NCBI GenBank assembly: GCA_002340355.1
Contig: DDLX01000013.1
Coordinates: 124,001 to 188,000, forward strand
DNA length: 64,000 bases
Direction: 5' to 3'
Source: Cytophagales bacterium UBA2561
Lineage (GTDB): Bacteria; Bacteroidota; Bacteroidia; Cytophagales; Thermoflexibacteraceae
The notes under the pieces were generated by a model. The model saw only the letters and a list, made by a program, of their open reading frames with translations. It was not told the DNA's origin and ran no database searches. A program made the translations under genes and the position numbers. This document shows positions 41,415 to 50,437 of this stretch, piece after piece (positions within the stretch are counted from its first letter, which is position 1; every line of letters starts with the position of its first letter).

Positions 41415-42515
41415 ATGAAATATTACATTATTGCAGGTGAAAAATCGGGTGATTTACACGCTTCTAATTTGATTAAAGAATTGAAAATCAGAGATAAATC
41501 TGCTGAATTTCGGGGATGGGGAGGTGATGAAATGGAAAAAATAGGCGTAACTCTTGTTCAGCATTATCGAGAAACGGCATTTATGGGATTTACAACTGTA
41601 TTTGTGAACTTACCTAAAATTTTCAAATTCTTAAAAAAATGCAAAAAAGATATATTAGATTATCAGCCTGATGTAGTGATTTTAGTTGACTATGCAGGAT
41701 TTAATTTACGCATTGCTAAGTTTGCCAAAAAACACGGCTTGAAAACTTTTTACTATATTTCTCCTAAAGTTTGGGCATGGAATACGGGACGAGCCAAAAA
41801 AATTAAACGAGATGTTGATAAAATGTTTGTAATTTTACATTTTGAAAAAAAATTTTATAAACAATTTGATTATCAGGTAGATTATATCGGAAATCCTTTA
41901 TTTGATGCCATTGATCAGTTTAAACCTAATCCTCATTTTTTAGTTGAAAATCAGCTTACTCAAAAGCCAATTATTGCTTTACTCCCTGGGAGCCGAGAAA
42001 TGGAAGTGCGAAATGTAGTTCAAACTATGGGGGAGGTTTCTAAATACTTTCCTGAATTTCAATTTGTATGTGCAGGGGTAAAAAGTGTCTCTTCAGAGTT
42101 GTATCAAATCTGTGGAAAATACCAAATTCCGATACTATATGATCAAACGTATGACTTATTGAATGTGGCTCATTCAGCGGTCGTAACTTCAGGAACGGCA
42201 ACCTTAGAAACGGCTTTATTTGAAGTTCCTCAAGTGGTTTGTTACAAAACAAATTTTTTGCAATATCATATCAGTAAAAAAGTGATTCAAGTACCTTATA
42301 TTTCATTGGTGAACTTAATTGCTCAAAAAGAAGTGGTTCGGGAGTTAATTCAGTATGATTATACGACTAAGAATTTGGAAGAGGAATTAAAGAATGTTAT
42401 TCACCAAAAACGGGAACAAATTTTAATTGATTATCGAGATTTGAAAGCACTTATTAAAACTGAGGGAGTGTCTAAAACGGCTGCTGAATTGATGTATAAT
42501 TATCTGAAGATATGA
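41415..42515 (+). CDS. lpxB: Lipid-A-disaccharide synthase LpxB
   Basis: Joins UDP-2,3-diacylglucosamine and lipid X to make the lipid A disaccharide, on the cytoplasmic face of the inner membrane. The 366-residue product starts MKYYIIAGEKSGDLHASNLI, the LpxB signature. It also has RGWGGDEMEKIGV, the VWAWNTGRAKKIKRDVD segment, LLPGSREMEVRNV and VTSGTATLETALFEVPQVVCY. Length fits the family. It has its own candidate promoter, and a hairpin follows at 42519. Confidence 0.95.
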   Translation: MKYYIIAGEKSGDLHASNLIKELKIRDKSAEFRGWGGDEMEKIGVTLVQHYRETAFMGFTTVFVNLPKIFKFLKKCKKDILDYQPDVVILVDYAGFNLRIAKFAKKHGLKTFYYISPKVWAWNTGRAKKIKRDVDKMFVILHFEKKFYKQFDYQVDYIGNPLFDAIDQFKPNPHFLVENQLTQKPIIALLPGSREMEVRNVVQTMGEVSKYFPEFQFVCAGVKSVSSELYQICGKYQIPILYDQTYDLLNVAHSAVVTSGTATLETALFEVPQVVCYKTNFLQYHISKKVIQVPYISLVNLIAQKEVVRELIQYDYTTKNLEEELKNVIHQKREQILIDYRDLKALIKTEGVSKTAAELMYNYLKI

Positions 42516-42518
42516 AAA

Positions 42519-42547
42519 ACCTGTCTAATTTTCAAAATCTGACAGGT
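42519..42547 (+). terminator. Hairpin after lpxB
   Basis: ACCTGTC (42519-42525) pairs with GACAGGT (42541-42547), with inner pairing ATTTT/AAAAT. It starts within a few bases of the lpxB stop. Only CTT follows, so it is a weak terminator or a repeat of the palindromic type seen elsewhere in the window. Confidence 0.6.
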
Positions 42548-42589
42548 CTTATAATATTATTTATTTGCTGAAATCCAAGTATTTAAAAG

Positions 42590-43696
42590 TTAAAACCTTG
42601 CTTTTAAATCTTTAAAATCTGCTTGAATTTCATATAATTTTTGAAGAGACTCTTTCATTAATTGTGTTTTCTCACGTGATTCGTAATTACCAAATAAGAC
42701 CTCAAAAATAATTTCACCACCGTATTGATCTGCCATAATAAAAATATCACCATGTTTACGATTTTCCATTTCTCGAACAAAATTTTGTGCTCCTTCTAAA
42801 TCGCTAAATTTGCCAATACGTAATGCCCATTTTTTCTTCTCAACCATCATTCCTTCCGAATTAAAAAGATGTTTTTCACTAGGATCAAATGAAATATACG
42901 GCGGACGGTAAGAAGTCGATTCCAAAATATTACCAGCCTTATCCTTGACAGGGAACATCCAGTCCTGTTGAAAAACAGTAAACTTCTCTAAATTCTCATC
43001 ACCATCAACCCAAAGGTAATATTCTTGGTCATTTTCAGTTTTTAACTGTACTGTTTTACCTTTATGGAAAGTATAAGCAGTTAAGATATAATAATTATCT
43101 TTTCGAGTAGGGTCTCCATCATCAGGCATCTTAGGAGCAGCACGAATAAAATCTAGGATACCATCTGAATTAAAATCTCCAAAGGAGTCTTCACTTTCGT
43201 AGATACTCGAAAAAGCAGTTTGTGTAATGGCATTTGGGTCAGTGATATCAAAGACATTATAACATCGATAACGACACCCTGAACCGATACAGTCCTCCCT
43301 AAAATTCATGAAAATCAGATAGTTACGTTTCATGAAGCTGATTTCATAAATATCCAAAAAATTACTGACATGTTGAATATATTTTTTGTCAGGTTCAGAA
43401 TAGAATTTGAAATGATGACGATTTAAATAGACACCAGTCGGATGTGGATTAAATAAGTTGTTATATTCGCCTGTGCCATCTACAAAATAAAAGGTCATTG
43501 GAACGCTACAATTTCCATAAATTGTAAAAGTGGTATCATTTGAAATTTTTGGCTTGACTGCAGTAGGCATTAAACTACGAGGTGCGTTTTCAGTAGCTAA
43601 TGTTTTGAAAGTATAAGTTTGGGCGGAAATCCTAGCCAACTTCCCATAAAATAACAGCACCATTAATAAAAGAACATAAATGAAGTTTAATTTCAT
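42590..43696 (-). CDS. SPOR-domain secreted protein
   Basis: A 368-residue protein with a signal peptide (MKLNFIYVLLLMVLLFYGKL..., cleaved near ISAQ). The centre (about 70-250) reads as a beta-rich region with an FG-GAP/EF-hand-like segment (FGDFNSDGILDFIRAA) that may bind calcium. The last about 75 residues, from KKWALRIGKFSDLEGAQNFVREM, form a SPOR domain that binds denuded peptidoglycan at division sites. Periplasmic or surface. Specific role unknown; divergent from the ppx/gppA gene. Confidence 0.8.
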   Translation of the reverse strand: MKLNFIYVLLLMVLLFYGKLARISAQTYTFKTLATENAPRSLMPTAVKPKISNDTTFTIYGNCSVPMTFYFVDGTGEYNNLFNPHPTGVYLNRHHFKFYSEPDKKYIQHVSNFLDIYEISFMKRNYLIFMNFREDCIGSGCRYRCYNVFDITDPNAITQTAFSSIYESEDSFGDFNSDGILDFIRAAPKMPDDGDPTRKDNYYILTAYTFHKGKTVQLKTENDQEYYLWVDGDENLEKFTVFQQDWMFPVKDKAGNILESTSYRPPYISFDPSEKHLFNSEGMMVEKKKWALRIGKFSDLEGAQNFVREMENRKHGDIFIMADQYGGEIIFEVLFGNYESREKTQLMKESLQKLYEIQADFKDLKARF

Positions 43697-43875
43697 ATAA
43701 GAAAAATTTTAGAGGAGTTTGTGATTTTTTGTAAACTATCGTTTTTGAGTAATACTAAGGGAATAGTTAAATATATCCAATACTGAATAAGGAATCAAAA
43801 TTAAACCAAAAATCGGTGTGATACATCAAGTGCTTTTATAGTCCAACTTTTAATATTTTACAAGTATTTTCTTTG

Positions 43876-43883
43876 TATTTTTG
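43876..43883 (+). promoter_or_regulatory. Possible -7 element for the Ppx/GppA gene
   Basis: TATTTTTG (exact TAnnTTTG) lies 77 bases before the ATG at 43960, and no -33 partner is clear. A TGATTATCA palindrome at 43918-43926 lies between. The rest of 43697-43959 shows nothing else. Confidence 0.3.
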
Positions 43884-43959
43884 AAAAATAGTATAAATTA
43901 CTTGATATATATTATATTGATTATCAATATTTTAATAGCAAATAAAAAGACTTTATTTT

Positions 43960-44892
43960 ATGAGAATAGCAGTGTTAGATTTAGGAACAAATATTTTTAA
44001 CTTATTGATTGTTGATAAGTTGAAAAATAAAAAATGGGAGTTTGTGACACAACATAAAAAGTTTGTACAATTAGGAGAAGGAGGAATTAATCAAAAGTAT
44101 ATTATTCCTTGTGCTATTCAACGAGCGATTGAAACACTTGAAAATTTTGCAGAAATTATTGAAGAAAAACAGTGTAACAAAATATTTGGTTTTGCTACAA
44201 GTGCTGTTCGAAATGCTAAAAATGGAAAAGAGTTAATTCAAAAAATATACCAAAAAACAGGATTAAAAATTAATATAATTGATGGAAATAAAGAAGCAGA
44301 GCTAATTTATCATGGTGTTCACTTGATTTATCCAATTCCTGAAAGGGCATTAATTATGGATATTGGTGGTGGAAGTGTGGAATTTATTTTGGCAGAACAA
44401 GAGCAAATTTTATGGAAACATAGTTTTGAAGTTGGCGCACAACGTTTGTTTTATAACTTTCATAAAACTGACCCTATTCCACCCGAATCTTTGACGGCTC
44501 TTGATGGATATTTGGAAATAGAATTAAAACCTTTGGTCGAAGCTTGTCAACAATATCCTCCTATCGAACTGATTGGAACAGCAGGTACATTCGAAGTTAT
44601 TTATGAGATTTTTTTAGCAGAATCGAATGAAACTTACAAACGTAATAAATTTGAAACTTTAGTTATTCCTGTTGATGCTTTTTACCGAATTCATCAGAAA
44701 TTTGAAAAATTAACCTTAGAAGAGCGTCTTGCAATTAAAGGGATGCGTCCGAAGCGGGCAGGAATGGTAACGGTAGCTTCAGCATTGATTGCTTTCATTA
44801 TGAAGAATATTCAACCACAAAAAATGAGAGTATCACCTTCCTCCTTGAAAGAAGGTTGCTTAAATTTATTTGCCGAAGGGAAAATTCAATAA
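43960..44892 (+). CDS. Ppx/GppA-family phosphatase
   Basis: A 310-residue exopolyphosphatase or pppGpp phosphatase of the ASKHA fold, lacking the C-terminal HD extension of longer Ppx proteins. ATP/phosphate motifs are RIAVLDLGTNIFNLLI (phosphate-1), FATSAVRNAKNG, MDIGGGSVEFILAE (phosphate-2) and IGTAGTFEVI. It works on polyphosphate or stringent-response nucleotides in the cytoplasm; which one is not decidable here. Its last codons overlap the open frame of the next gene, whose true start is 24 bases after this stop. Confidence 0.9.
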   Translation: MRIAVLDLGTNIFNLLIVDKLKNKKWEFVTQHKKFVQLGEGGINQKYIIPCAIQRAIETLENFAEIIEEKQCNKIFGFATSAVRNAKNGKELIQKIYQKTGLKINIIDGNKEAELIYHGVHLIYPIPERALIMDIGGGSVEFILAEQEQILWKHSFEVGAQRLFYNFHKTDPIPPESLTALDGYLEIELKPLVEACQQYPPIELIGTAGTFEVIYEIFLAESNETYKRNKFETLVIPVDAFYRIHQKFEKLTLEERLAIKGMRPKRAGMVTVASALIAFIMKNIQPQKMRVSPSSLKEGCLNLFAEGKIQ

Positions 44893-44915
44893 GTAAAAAC
44901 TTATATCATTTTAGA

Positions 44916-46448
44916 ATGAACCGTAGAGACTTCCTAAAATTTTCCTCCTTAGCTTTATTACCTATTTGGGCTTGTCAGGAAAAAGTACCAGAAAATTCAA
45001 AAAGGTACAACTTCGAAATAAATTCTGACATGTCTGTAGGACATTTACTATTCGAATCTACATTTTTTCCGCAGAAACAGGTTTTAGAACGAGAATATAT
45101 GATTGTCGGAGGAGGAGTAGCGGGAGTAAGTGCAGGATTTTTATTACGAAATAAATCTCTGGCTTTATGTGAATTATCGGATAGATTAGGCGGAAGTGCC
45201 AGTAATCGAGCATTTAATGGAGTTACTTTTTCGCAAGGAGCACATTATGACCTAAACTACCCTTCCTATTTTGGACAAGATACGTTACAATTATTGTATG
45301 ATGCTAAGATTATTGAATTTGATAATTTAACCCAAACTTGGAGATTTATTGATAAAAAATACTATATCGAAGAAGCCAAAAATACAGCTTGCTTATATCA
45401 AAATCAATTTTATGAGAGTGTCTTTATTAATGACCAAGAAGCGGAGCAATTTTTAAATATTGTCGAACAATTTACAGGAAGATTGCCCCTGCCAACTCGA
45501 CTTATTGCACCTGAATATCAGTATTTAGACAAAATTTCTTTTACCGATTATCTACAAAAAGAAAAGATTCCAATTTCTGAAACTCTGCAAAAAGCAATTG
45601 ATTATCAAATGATTGATGATTTTGGAGGAACTTCTGAAGAAATTTCAGCAATGGCAGGACTTTTTTATTATGCTGGTCGAAGATATAGTGATGATCGCTT
45701 TACTGATTTTTCTCCACCTGAAGGGAATTCGTATTTTATTCGGAAGTTTGTCCAGTACTTTCCTAATGATTCTATTTTTCTAAATCACTTAGTCAAAAAA
45801 ATTACAGAAACAAAAACAGGTTTTACGGTTGAGGTAGTAGATGTCGTAAAAAAAGAAATTGTATTTTTTAAGGTAAAGAAAATAATTTATGCAGGGCATA
45901 AACACGCTCTAAAATATATTTATCCTGAAGATGCTTCATTATTTGCCTCAAATCGTTATGCACCTTGGTTAGTAGTTAATTTAGTTTTTGATAAAAATAC
46001 GTTTAATGACGAAGCTTTTTGGCAAAATGAAATTTTAACAGGTAAAAAAGGCTTCTTAGGATTTGTAGACTCTTTTTCACAATATACTGATAATAAGAAT
46101 TATAGGGTGCTAAGTGCTTATTATTGTTTGGCAGAATCAGAGCGTAAGCAGCTTCGAGAAATTGAAAAATATGCTTCGAAAATTATTGAAAACACATTAC
46201 TAAAAATTGCGTCACATTTTCAAGTAAAACAGTCTTATTTAGAGAAAAAATTAAATAAATCTTTTCTAAAAGTAATGGGACATGCTATGCCAATTCCTTA
46301 TTCAGGTTATTTATTTCAAAATAAAAATACTAATAGGAGTAATAAAAATTTAGTTTATGCTGGTGTAGATTCAGGGCGCTTGCCTTTATTTTTCGAGGCA
46401 GTAGATTCGGGAGTTGAGGCAGTACAGATATTAGAGAGCTATCTTTAA
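44916..46448 (+). CDS. FAD-dependent amine oxidase-like lipoprotein or Tat substrate
   Basis: A 510-residue flavoprotein. The N-terminus MNRRDFLKFSSLALLPIWAC has a twin-arginine (NRRDFLK) signal ending in a lipobox-like IWAC. The FAD-binding motif is YMIVGGGVAGVSAGFLLRN, followed by ELSDRLGGSASN, as in amine oxidases, phytoene desaturases and protoporphyrinogen oxidases. The rest matches an NAD(P)-binding Rossmann protein with a long substrate domain. It is probably folded before export by Tat and tethered outside. The ATG at 44916 replaces an upstream in-frame start in the ppx gene. The substrate is unknown. Confidence 0.82.
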   Translation: MNRRDFLKFSSLALLPIWACQEKVPENSKRYNFEINSDMSVGHLLFESTFFPQKQVLEREYMIVGGGVAGVSAGFLLRNKSLALCELSDRLGGSASNRAFNGVTFSQGAHYDLNYPSYFGQDTLQLLYDAKIIEFDNLTQTWRFIDKKYYIEEAKNTACLYQNQFYESVFINDQEAEQFLNIVEQFTGRLPLPTRLIAPEYQYLDKISFTDYLQKEKIPISETLQKAIDYQMIDDFGGTSEEISAMAGLFYYAGRRYSDDRFTDFSPPEGNSYFIRKFVQYFPNDSIFLNHLVKKITETKTGFTVEVVDVVKKEIVFFKVKKIIYAGHKHALKYIYPEDASLFASNRYAPWLVVNLVFDKNTFNDEAFWQNEILTGKKGFLGFVDSFSQYTDNKNYRVLSAYYCLAESERKQLREIEKYASKIIENTLLKIASHFQVKQSYLEKKLNKSFLKVMGHAMPIPYSGYLFQNKNTNRSNKNLVYAGVDSGRLPLFFEAVDSGVEAVQILESYL

Positions 46449-46457
46449 AAAGATGAA

Positions 46458-47102
46458 TTACTTAGATTCTAGTTGTTTGATTATAAGTATTTTAAGTTGC
46501 TTTAAGGCATAAATGATTTGATATAAATCTTTTGTTTTAGAAGCATCAAGTGAAATACTCACATTATAATTTTTTTGTTGTAAAGTTGTAAATGTCCAAT
46601 ATTTTCCTTGTACCCATGCACCATAAATTGGATTTTGATTTTGATTTTTGTGTTGTGCGATGAGCATTGCCGTTAGCATTTGAGCCTCTGGATCAGTTGC
46701 ATTTTTTTGTTTTTTGAATTCTTGTAAGAAAAAAAAAGGTTTTTTTGGCTTTCCAATACCCTTTGGTGTGGCAATTAATGCATCACAAACCACTTTTAAA
46801 TCGTAACCATTAAAATTAGCTTGTAAGGGACGCTCAAAAAAAAGTTTAAATCGATTCTTTTCATGAAGTTGAGCCGCCTCAAATAAAAAAGCCAAAAAAT
46901 TCATTTTTAACTCCTCCTCATTCCAAAAATCACCTTCTTCTTGCAAAAGTTGACGTTTTTGTTCCAAAATCAATTTATTCCACTCACTAAGCTCAAAAGT
47001 GGCTTGTAACCAATGATTTAATGTGGAATTATTGATTTTTCGCTCTAATTGAAAAGCTTCTAAAATATCTTCTATCTCAAAACTAAGCCGTGTAGGATTC
47101 AT
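46458..47102 (-). CDS. PD-(D/E)XK-like hypothetical protein
   Basis: A 214-residue protein with a helical N-terminal half (DILEAFQLERKINNSTLNHWLQ) and a nuclease-like core. VVCDALIATPKG (Asp) is followed by FFFLQEFKKQKNATDPEAQMLTAML, an E-x-K with a following Gln/Glu helix. That D...ExK order is the PD-(D/E)XK core used by restriction-type nucleases and their inactive relatives. I know similar proteins in Bacteroidota only as hypothetical. It lies between the flavoprotein and parC, in the parC direction and 51 bases after it. Confidence 0.7.
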   Translation of the reverse strand: MNPTRLSFEIEDILEAFQLERKINNSTLNHWLQATFELSEWNKLILEQKRQLLQEEGDFWNEEELKMNFLAFLFEAAQLHEKNRFKLFFERPLQANFNGYDLKVVCDALIATPKGIGKPKKPFFFLQEFKKQKNATDPEAQMLTAMLIAQHKNQNQNPIYGAWVQGKYWTFTTLQQKNYNVSISLDASKTKDLYQIIYALKQLKILIIKQLESK

Positions 47103-47152
47103 GTTATATTTATTTAATTTTTGCTTATTTTAAGAAAATATTACTTAATCTT

Positions 47153-49657
47153 CTAAGCATCTTTTATTAAAGAAACTTCTTTAATTTGCTGATTTGGTAA
47201 TTTTCTGCCCTTTGATTTACGACTCTGTATATCAGTAAGTTGTCTTGGTTTCAAGATTTCTTTTGTAGTTTTAGTTCGACTAATTTGATAAGTGATTTCA
47301 ATGGAAGGTTCATTTTCTAAACTGACAAGAAGCATTTGCGAACGAGGAGCTTCACTTGTAAAGTTAAATGATTTGTTCAAGGTTTTAGTGTCTATTTGAA
47401 ATCGCTTTAAATAAAATGACTTACTTTCTCCATCTTTATAAACTGTTGTAATAACTTGTTCATTATCAAACTTTTGAATAGATTCTAAATCATTTAAATC
47501 GTATCCGTTAGTCAAATTAAAATCAGTCACTTCATAAGTTCCATTTTTATAAATGGCTAAAATACGGTCTTGTCCATCAAAAGTTCCCAGAGCCTTTCCA
47601 CGTTTTTCAGTATTCAAGCGTCCTGTATTTGAGTCAAAATAGATGGATACTCCTCCTAAAGTTGAAATTCCTTCTGATTTGATTCTCAGAGATTTAATAG
47701 GTTGTTTAGTCAAAATATTGCCTTTAACATTTCTTCCTTTAATAGCTAATTGGGCAAAATTATAATCGAATACTTTATTTTTAGCACGAGAACCCTGTGT
47801 TAATTTGACTGTAATTATTTCAGCTTCTCCATTTGGATTCACCGTAAAATACAAAATTTTTGAACCTTTTTCACCAGTTGTTAAGGTGTATTCTCGTTCT
47901 CTGGTAACCCCACCAATTTGGAAACGTTTTACATAGGAAATACCTGTTTTACCATCCAAATAAGCCAAATTGTAAACCAAACGTTTATCGTTCCGATTAA
48001 ATACACTTATATGTAAAATACCCTTACCAACAAATAATTTTTCTGCGATTCTAACGACCTTGAATGTCCCATTCTTGAAAAAGATAATTATATCATCAAT
48101 ATCTGAACACTCAGCAATAAATTCCGCCTTTCGGAGTGCGTAACCAATAAAACCCTCCTGAAAATCAACATATAACTTCTGATTATTTGCGGCTACTTTT
48201 GCAGCATTGATAGTATCAAACCCTCGAATTTCAGTTTTTCGTTCTCGTCCTTTTCCATATTTTCGGAGTAAATTTTTAAAATATTTAATGGCATAGTTAA
48301 CTAAATTTTCAAGGTTAAATTCGACTTGTTGGAGTTCTTGTATTAGGTTCTCCATTAACTCGTTAGCCTTGAAGGTATCAAATTTTGAAATTCGCTTAAT
48401 TCTAATTTCTGTCAATCGAATAATATCCTCTTGGGTAATTTTTCGATAGAAGTCTGGCTTGTATGGTTCTAATCTCTTATCAATTATATGCAAAACAGAT
48501 TTCCACGTTTCAGCTTCTTCAATATCCCGATAAATTTTATTTTCAATAAATATTTTTTCTAAGGAAGAAAACAACAACTTCTCCATTAATTCGGCTTTCC
48601 GAATTTCTAATTCTTGGCGTAATAACGCTAAAGTATTTTGGGTACAAATTTTCAGTATTTTACTGATTCCTAGAAATTTAGGTTTTTCATTAACGATAAT
48701 ACAAGAATTGGGCGAAATGCTTACTTCACAATCCGTAAAAGCATAAAGTGCGTCAATCGTAACGGTTGGTGAAGTATTTGGCGCAAGAGTAACTAAAATT
48801 TCGACTTCTTTTGCTGTGTTGTCTGTTACTCTTCTGATTTTGATTTTACCTGTGTCATTTGCTTTTACGATGGAATCCATTAAGCTACCTGTGGTAGTCG
48901 TATAAGGAATATCTTTGATAACCAGAGTTTTGCGGTCGTATTCTTCGATTTTTGCCCGAACTCGTAACTTTCCACCCCGTAAACCATCATTATAATTTGT
49001 TACATCAATCATACCTCCTGTCTGAAAATCGGGAAAAACTTGAGTTTCCTTACCTTGTAAGATTTGGATAGAAGCCTTCAATAATTCACCAAAATTGTGA
49101 GGCATGATTTTAGTTGCCAAACCAACAGCAATTCCCTCCACTCCTTGCGCCAGTAATAAAGGAAATTTGACAGGCAAAGTAATGGGTTCTTTTTTACGTC
49201 CATCGTAAGAAAGTTGCCATGCGGTAGTTTGTGGATTGAACAAAACTTCGAGTGCAAACTTGGACAAACGTCCTTCAATGTACCGAGCTGCTGCAGCATT
49301 ATCACCTGTCCGAATATCACCCCAATTTCCCTGAGTATCAATAAGTAAATCCTTTTGCCCAAGGTTTACGATAGCATCTCCAATTGAAGCATCACCATGT
49401 GGATGGTATTGCATAGTATGTCCAATGACATTAGCAATCTTATTAAATCTGCCATCATCCATTTCCTTCATGGAGTGCAAAATACGGCGTTGTACGGGTT
49501 TCAAACCATCCTCTAAGGCAGGTACAGCACGCTCCAAAATGACATAAGACGCATAATCTAAAAACCAGTTTTCATACATTCCTGATACAGGAATTGCATC
49601 AGTATGTTTGATTTTTTCCTCTTGATAATCAGTAGTTTCTATGCTATTTTCTTCCAT
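47153..49657 (-). CDS. parC: DNA topoisomerase IV subunit A (ParC/GyrA family)
   Basis: An 834-residue type II topoisomerase A subunit. The breakage-reunion domain has ALEDGLKPVQRRIL, YHPHGDASIGDAIV, and the catalytic Tyr in AAAARYIEGRLS (about residues 126-137). MPHNFGEL and a GyrI-like helical region follow. The C-terminal beta-pinwheel part lacks the QRRGGRG GyrA box, so it is read as ParC and not GyrA. It decatenates chromosomes. The ParE partner is not beside it. It is followed by a hypothetical nuclease-like gene. Confidence 0.88.
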   Translation of the reverse strand: MEENSIETTDYQEEKIKHTDAIPVSGMYENWFLDYASYVILERAVPALEDGLKPVQRRILHSMKEMDDGRFNKIANVIGHTMQYHPHGDASIGDAIVNLGQKDLLIDTQGNWGDIRTGDNAAAARYIEGRLSKFALEVLFNPQTTAWQLSYDGRKKEPITLPVKFPLLLAQGVEGIAVGLATKIMPHNFGELLKASIQILQGKETQVFPDFQTGGMIDVTNYNDGLRGGKLRVRAKIEEYDRKTLVIKDIPYTTTTGSLMDSIVKANDTGKIKIRRVTDNTAKEVEILVTLAPNTSPTVTIDALYAFTDCEVSISPNSCIIVNEKPKFLGISKILKICTQNTLALLRQELEIRKAELMEKLLFSSLEKIFIENKIYRDIEEAETWKSVLHIIDKRLEPYKPDFYRKITQEDIIRLTEIRIKRISKFDTFKANELMENLIQELQQVEFNLENLVNYAIKYFKNLLRKYGKGRERKTEIRGFDTINAAKVAANNQKLYVDFQEGFIGYALRKAEFIAECSDIDDIIIFFKNGTFKVVRIAEKLFVGKGILHISVFNRNDKRLVYNLAYLDGKTGISYVKRFQIGGVTREREYTLTTGEKGSKILYFTVNPNGEAEIITVKLTQGSRAKNKVFDYNFAQLAIKGRNVKGNILTKQPIKSLRIKSEGISTLGGVSIYFDSNTGRLNTEKRGKALGTFDGQDRILAIYKNGTYEVTDFNLTNGYDLNDLESIQKFDNEQVITTVYKDGESKSFYLKRFQIDTKTLNKSFNFTSEAPRSQMLLVSLENEPSIEITYQISRTKTTKEILKPRQLTDIQSRKSKGRKLPNQQIKEVSLIKDA

Positions 49658-50437
49658 AATTTATTACTAAACAAACAGCGTTTAAACAGTAAAAATAGTA
49701 AAAAATAAGACGGTTGGAAATTTCAGGCAAAATTTTAAGTCACTAAGACTGGGTTTACCTAAGTTTTGAATCAAAATTTAAATCAACAAAGTAAGAAGAT
49801 GAGAACGGATGCTTTTTGTGTGGTCGAAGATTTATCAAGAAAAATTATCAATGATTCTTAATAGAATAGTCCATAAGCTCTTTTTACTCCAAACCCTTTG
49901 AAAGGATTTTTTTGTAATTATTTGAAAGTCAATAATCTAAAAAAAGCCTATTTTAAAGAAATATCAAGTCTAAAGTAGTTGATAAGTTTGTTGTAGGGCT
50001 TATTTAATATAATTGAAAAAGATTCATTATGTAACTAGTTTTGAAATTTTCTTATGAATTCAAATTATCTGATGATAATCTTTTTTTAAGAAATTGGTTT
50101 TAAGTGAAGTAGTTACATAAAGGATATTGTTTAGAAGTTAGTGTCAAACTAAATTTCAGAAATATAAAGATTTTGGAATGAGATGAATATTTTGATCCTA
50201 CTGTTTCATTGCTATTAGTTTGTGAGTAAACGAAGGTGTTATGAGTTACATAGATTTAAAACTTTGGTACATCAAGTACAATAAAATAGCTTACAACTAG
50301 CTCAATTTTAATATTTTAGGATTTATTATTAGAACTATTAAAAAATTTCCACATTTTTTTGTAATTATTGCACCTCTAAAAAAATTCGAACTTTTACCCA
50401 AAATTGGGTTAAAACATAGATTTTAAATATTTGATAA
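49658..50437. other. 780-bp intergenic region between parC and proS
   Basis: AT-rich divergent region. I see no ORF, tRNA or other RNA gene. A short CCTTTGAAAGG hairpin with a T-run lies at 49895-49914. Beside it, TTTGAAAGTCAATA (49921-49934) is also found in the OmpA gene 3' flanks at 28892 and 30890. Nothing else stands out. Confidence 0.5.

Noticed and set aside
49658..50437. Possible RNA gene or lost gene in the 780-bp parC-proS gap
   Set aside because: No cloverleaf, ORF or conserved pattern found, only AT-rich DNA.
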